A stretch of DNA of 64,000 nucleotides from Streptomyces sp. WAC08241 (GTDB lineage Bacteria; Actinomycetota; Actinomycetes; Streptomycetales; Streptomycetaceae): the NCBI GenBank assembly GCA_007858575.1, contig CP042279.1:4094501-4158500 (forward strand), written 5' to 3'. Positions 61,672 to 64,000 of this stretch are shown in pieces. A program made the translations under genes and the position numbers. The notes under the pieces are model-generated. The model saw only the letters and a list, made by a program, of their open reading frames with translations, was not told the origin of the DNA and did no database searches. Each line of letters opens with the position of its first letter. Position 1 is the first letter of the stretch.

Positions 61672-62770
61672 TCAGAAACTTATAGGGTTCTCGTCGAGGG
61701 TGTAGCGGACGTGCGGGCCGCCGAAGTAGCCGCGGGCGATGTGTGGCTGACGTTGTCGACGGTGGAAAAACCTGCGGGTTTCGGCGGCGAGTTCGGCCTG
61801 GTTCCTGGCCCGGTGGTGTGGGGCAAGCTGCGCTTGAGGTCGGCGTCGACCAGTTCGTCCGGGTTCGGTTCGGGTGAGCGCGAGGGCAGGAAATGCAGCT
61901 CGATCCGGTCCTGATGGTCAGCGAGCCAGGCCCGGACGGTCTTCGAGCGGTGAACCGAGTGCCGGTCGACGATCAAGTGGGCCTTCCGGTCGAAGTGCCC
62001 GCCGAGCCGGGCGAGAAAGCGGCACATCATCTGGGCGTCGGAGGTTTCGACGAAGACCATCAAGTGCATCCGGCCGCGGGTGCTGATCGCGGACATCGCG
62101 TTCACGGAGAACCGGTTTCCGGTGTGGCGGACGATGGGGGTCACACCCTTGGCACCCCAGCTGCGACCGGTGACCTGGTTCGAGCGGATCCCGACCTGGT
62201 CGGCGAAGAGGATCTCGGCGTTCTCCGCCTTGGCCCTGGCCCGGATCGCCGGCCAGGTCTCTCCGTGCCAGACGCGGACCGCTTCCGGATCCCGCTCAAC
62301 GACTGCTTGTCCGGGCGCTGGAAGGTCAGACCCCAGCGCTTGAGGTACTTGCCCACCCCAGGCTCGGTGAACCGGACCCGGTACAGCTTGAAGATCAGCT
62401 CGCCTATCTGCCTCCGTCTCCACAGCTGACCCGAAAGCCCCAAGTCGGAGGGGACGTGGTCGAGGACGGCCTGCCGGACGGCGGCCTGCTCGGTCTCGGA
62501 CAGGGCCTGATGCTCGCCCACGCGACGGCTTCGCGGGCGCGACAGCAGTGCGTCCCGGCCGCCGGCCTGCCACTTCGCCCACCAGTTGTCCACGGCCTTG
62601 ACCGACACCTTGAACAGGGCAGCGACCTCTACCCGGCCCCGGCCCTCCGCCAGCGCGGACATCGCCAGCAACCGCACGGCCTCCTGCGCGTCCGGCGACC
62701 GGGCTCGCGCGTCCCCCACCAGATCACTCACACGCCATCAACGAGCCTGAACTCAAAGCTTTTCGAATCA
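61669..62770. mobile_element. IS630-family insertion sequence
   Basis: One transposase gene is bounded by imperfect inverted ends: TGATCAGAAACT...GGGTTC from 61669 inwards, and TGATTCGAAAAGCTTTGAG read on the minus strand from 62770 inwards. IS630 elements insert at TA and duplicate it; the exact outer boundary and target duplication are not clear here. Confidence 0.55.
61672..62731 (-). CDS. IS630-family transposase
   Basis: Starts at GTG 62731 (SDLVGDARARSPDAQEAVRL). The N-terminal helix-turn-helix (VEVAALFKVSVKAVDNWWAK) and winged-helix segment (LGLSGQLWRRRQIGELIFKL) precede the DDE domain: aspartate in EILFADQVGIRSNQ, HLIVDRHSVHRSKTVRAW, and the glutamate region LPSRSPEPNPDELVDADLKR. Indels near 62300 and 61823; corrected, it ends GPHVRYTLDENPISF. 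About 353 residues. Frameshifts could be sequence errors here too, so activity is undecided. Confidence 0.85.
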
Positions 62771-62829
62771 ATGAGGCCGCGCTTGTCGTGACGCTCCCTC
62801 GAGTCCGTGGAGCGGGTTCTCCTCCAGGT

Positions 62830-63350
62830 AGCCGCACTCGACCGCTTACTCCCTCACCGTGTTGAAGCCGCGACACCGGCGCTTGTACGTCTTCCCGCAG
62901 CCGGCGCCACCATGGCGAGACTGTCAGCGAGACACTCTCTCGTCTCGGCCGCCGCCGTCGATCGCCCGGGGCGCGACGCCTACCGGCTCGCCTTCGCCGT
63001 GGCCCTTGCTCATCTCGCCGGACCGCACTCGCAGACACACTCTTGGCCAAGCGTCACGAGGCCTCCTGGACGGCGAGGGCGGCGAGGTCCTGGAGCACGC
63101 GCGGATCCTCGTACGCGCCGCCGACCTGGTGACATGCTCCTTCGCCCCTGTGGCCGGGGAGAACAGCGTGTTCGCCGTGCGCGACCGGTACATGGCCGAG
63201 GCCGTGACGCGGCTGGTGAACGACGATCTCAGGGCGCGCGTCATGGCCTGGGCGCACGACAGGCACATTTCCAAGGGTACGTACGGGCAGCAGGTTCCCG
63301 TGCCCGGCAACCGGCTCCGCGACCAGTACGGCGACGACCTTCAACGGGCG
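62830..63350 (+). pseudogene. Degraded erythromycin-esterase-like gene
   Basis: Only the C-terminal half is convincing: EHARILVRAADLVTCSFAPV, FAVRDRYMAEAVTRLVNDDL and RARVMAWAHDRHISKGTYGQ, which parallels the 'RD..MA......RVMVWAHN.H' block of erythromycin-esterase family hydrolases. The usual AHN is AHD. Upstream, fragments in two frames (RDAYRLAFAVALAHLAGPHS) suggest further decay or indels. No start codon can be assigned, and the end is lost near the tandem repeat. It lies just outside the insertion sequence. Confidence 0.5.
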
Positions 63351-63368
63351 TCACAACTCACGACCACA

Positions 63369-63421
63369 GGGCGTGCAGGGCGTGCAGGGCGTGCAGGGCG
63401 TGCAGGGTGTGCAGGGCGAGT
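63369..63421. repeat. 9-bp tandem repeat (gggcgtgca), five to six copies
   Basis: gggcgtgca repeats at a 9-bp period from about 63369, with one copy changed to gggtgtgca. On the minus strand one frame gives Leu-His-Ala repeats following MWKLALHT, in phase with an open stretch that begins after the TGA at 63523. Confidence 0.85.
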
Positions 63422-63522
63422 TTCCACATCGGTTCGGCGCCTGCTCCGAAGGCGACGGCCGGCGCGTAGCCCGTGGACGCGTCGTGCGGCTCCGGAATCC
63501 GGTCGGAATTGCCTTCCGTATC

Positions 63523-63829
63523 TCACTCCGCGGTCACGTTCCCGTCGCCGGACGACATGAAGACGCCGAGCAGCCGGCCGTCGCGCGGCAGTCTGCTGGT
63601 ACCGGGGAATCCGGCGCAAGGAGGTACCCGCGTCCCCGCCCCGCGGAGATGACCTCCATGCGGTACGGCCGCCGGGTCAGGAACCCCTTGGCGAGGCGCA
63701 GGGTCTTCTCGACGCCGCCGATGGTCAGGGTAAGCCGCTCGGATCGCGGGTGCCGATCGACACCTGGCTCTCCAGAGGGGTTCCGGAAGCACGGCGGATC
63801 CCGGTCGGCGGCAGTCCGTCACCGCTCAC
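63523..63829 (-). CDS. Unrecognised small protein, coupled to the gene at the window edge
   Basis: Starts at GTG 63829, overlapping the upstream stop. Readable segments are TGIRRASGTPLESQVSIGTR, then (after an indel near 63737) LTIGGVEKTLRLAKGFLTRR and PYRMEVISAGRGRG, then (after one near 63620) LPRDGRLLGVFMSSGDGNVT ending AE*. About 100 residues. Beyond the TGA the same frame stays open for about 50 more codons (DTEGNSDRIPEPHDASTGYA, GAGAEPMWKLALHTLHAL), so the stop may be a mutation. No family recognised. Confidence 0.45.
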
Positions 63830-64000
63830 GGCCACCGCCCCCTCTTGTGATCGAGCACGATGACGACCGCGCCGAAGCGCGAGTCGTCGGCGGGCACATA
63901 CACGAGCGGTTCCATCGGAATGCTTTCCCCGTTGATCACTCGAACGGTCGTCCTCCGACCAGTCTCCGCCGGGCCTCCGGAGCCGATCTCCTTTTCGACC
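63826..64000 (-). CDS. 3' end of a gene running off the right edge
   Basis: The last 57 codons are visible and end VVIVLDHKRGRWP with TGA at 63826-63828. Preceding residues (INGESIPMEPLVYVPADDSR) show no diagnostic motif. It overlaps the downstream GTG start by four bases. Function unknown. Confidence 0.55.
   Translation of the reverse strand, partial: VEKEIGSGGPAETGRRTTVRVINGESIPMEPLVYVPADDSRFGAVVIVLDHKRGRWP

Noticed and set aside
63369..63421. CRISPR array
   Set aside because: The repeat unit is 9 bp with no spacers and no cas genes; it is a simple tandem repeat.

Overview
The window is chromosomal DNA of a Streptomyces (or very close actinomycete). Base composition is very GC-rich, GTG and TTG starts are common, and the gene order from the chitinase through atpCDGAHFEBI, the WecA-like transferase, glyA, sua5, prmC, prfA, rpmE, an LCP gene, rho, thrB, thrC, hom, lysA and nrtL to a tRNA-Arg is the conserved Streptomyces core order. 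More than sixty apparent single-base indels break reading frames, including those of essential genes (atpA, atpD, rho, prfA, rpmE), and the tRNA-Arg lacks one G in its acceptor stem. I read most of these as sequencing or assembly errors rather than pseudogenes, so coordinates of broken genes are given for the inferred whole gene.

Layout, core (1-32.9 kb): a TetR gene divergent from an ABC drug-exporter pair with a palindromic operator between them; a PduO-type cobalamin adenosyltransferase; a small membrane protein; a DesK/LuxR-type two-component pair; a secreted GH18 chitinase with a promoter carrying two 12-bp DasR-like repeats; a DUF2550 protein; the F1Fo ATP synthase operon with a very strong terminator; then cell-envelope, translation-termination, Rho and aspartate-family amino-acid genes (lysA-hom-thrC-thrB).

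Layout, accessory (32.9-64 kb): immediately after tRNA-Arg(CCG) lies the C-terminal remnant of an integrase, and from there on the content is accessory. In order: an RHH/PIN toxin-antitoxin pair; a DUF262 protein with a degraded HNH site read into a CBS-pair/HEPN protein; a divergent pair with a RAMA-type and an EVE/PUA-like reader of modified DNA; a soluble Ser/Thr kinase; an SNF2 helicase (DrmD-like) split from an acidic partner; a very large adenine methyltransferase (DrmMI-like) with a lower-GC specificity region; a second toxin-antitoxin pair, two small proteins and a GntR regulator; a ~2,350-residue DEAD/DUF1998 helicase with a Vsr-like nuclease fold; a UvrD-type helicase with a RelE-like N-terminus; a SWIM zinc-finger protein; an IS630-family insertion sequence; and degraded genes up to the right edge.

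Working together: the kinase, SNF2 helicase, methyltransferase, DUF1998 helicase and UvrD helicase look like a modular anti-phage locus related to class 1 DISARM. I do not see separate drmA, drmB or drmC genes; a single helicase-DUF1998-nuclease polypeptide plus a RelE-UvrD protein stand in their place. This, together with the nearby DUF262/CBS-HEPN and RAMA/EVE genes, is the best candidate for an undescribed or variant defence system in the window.
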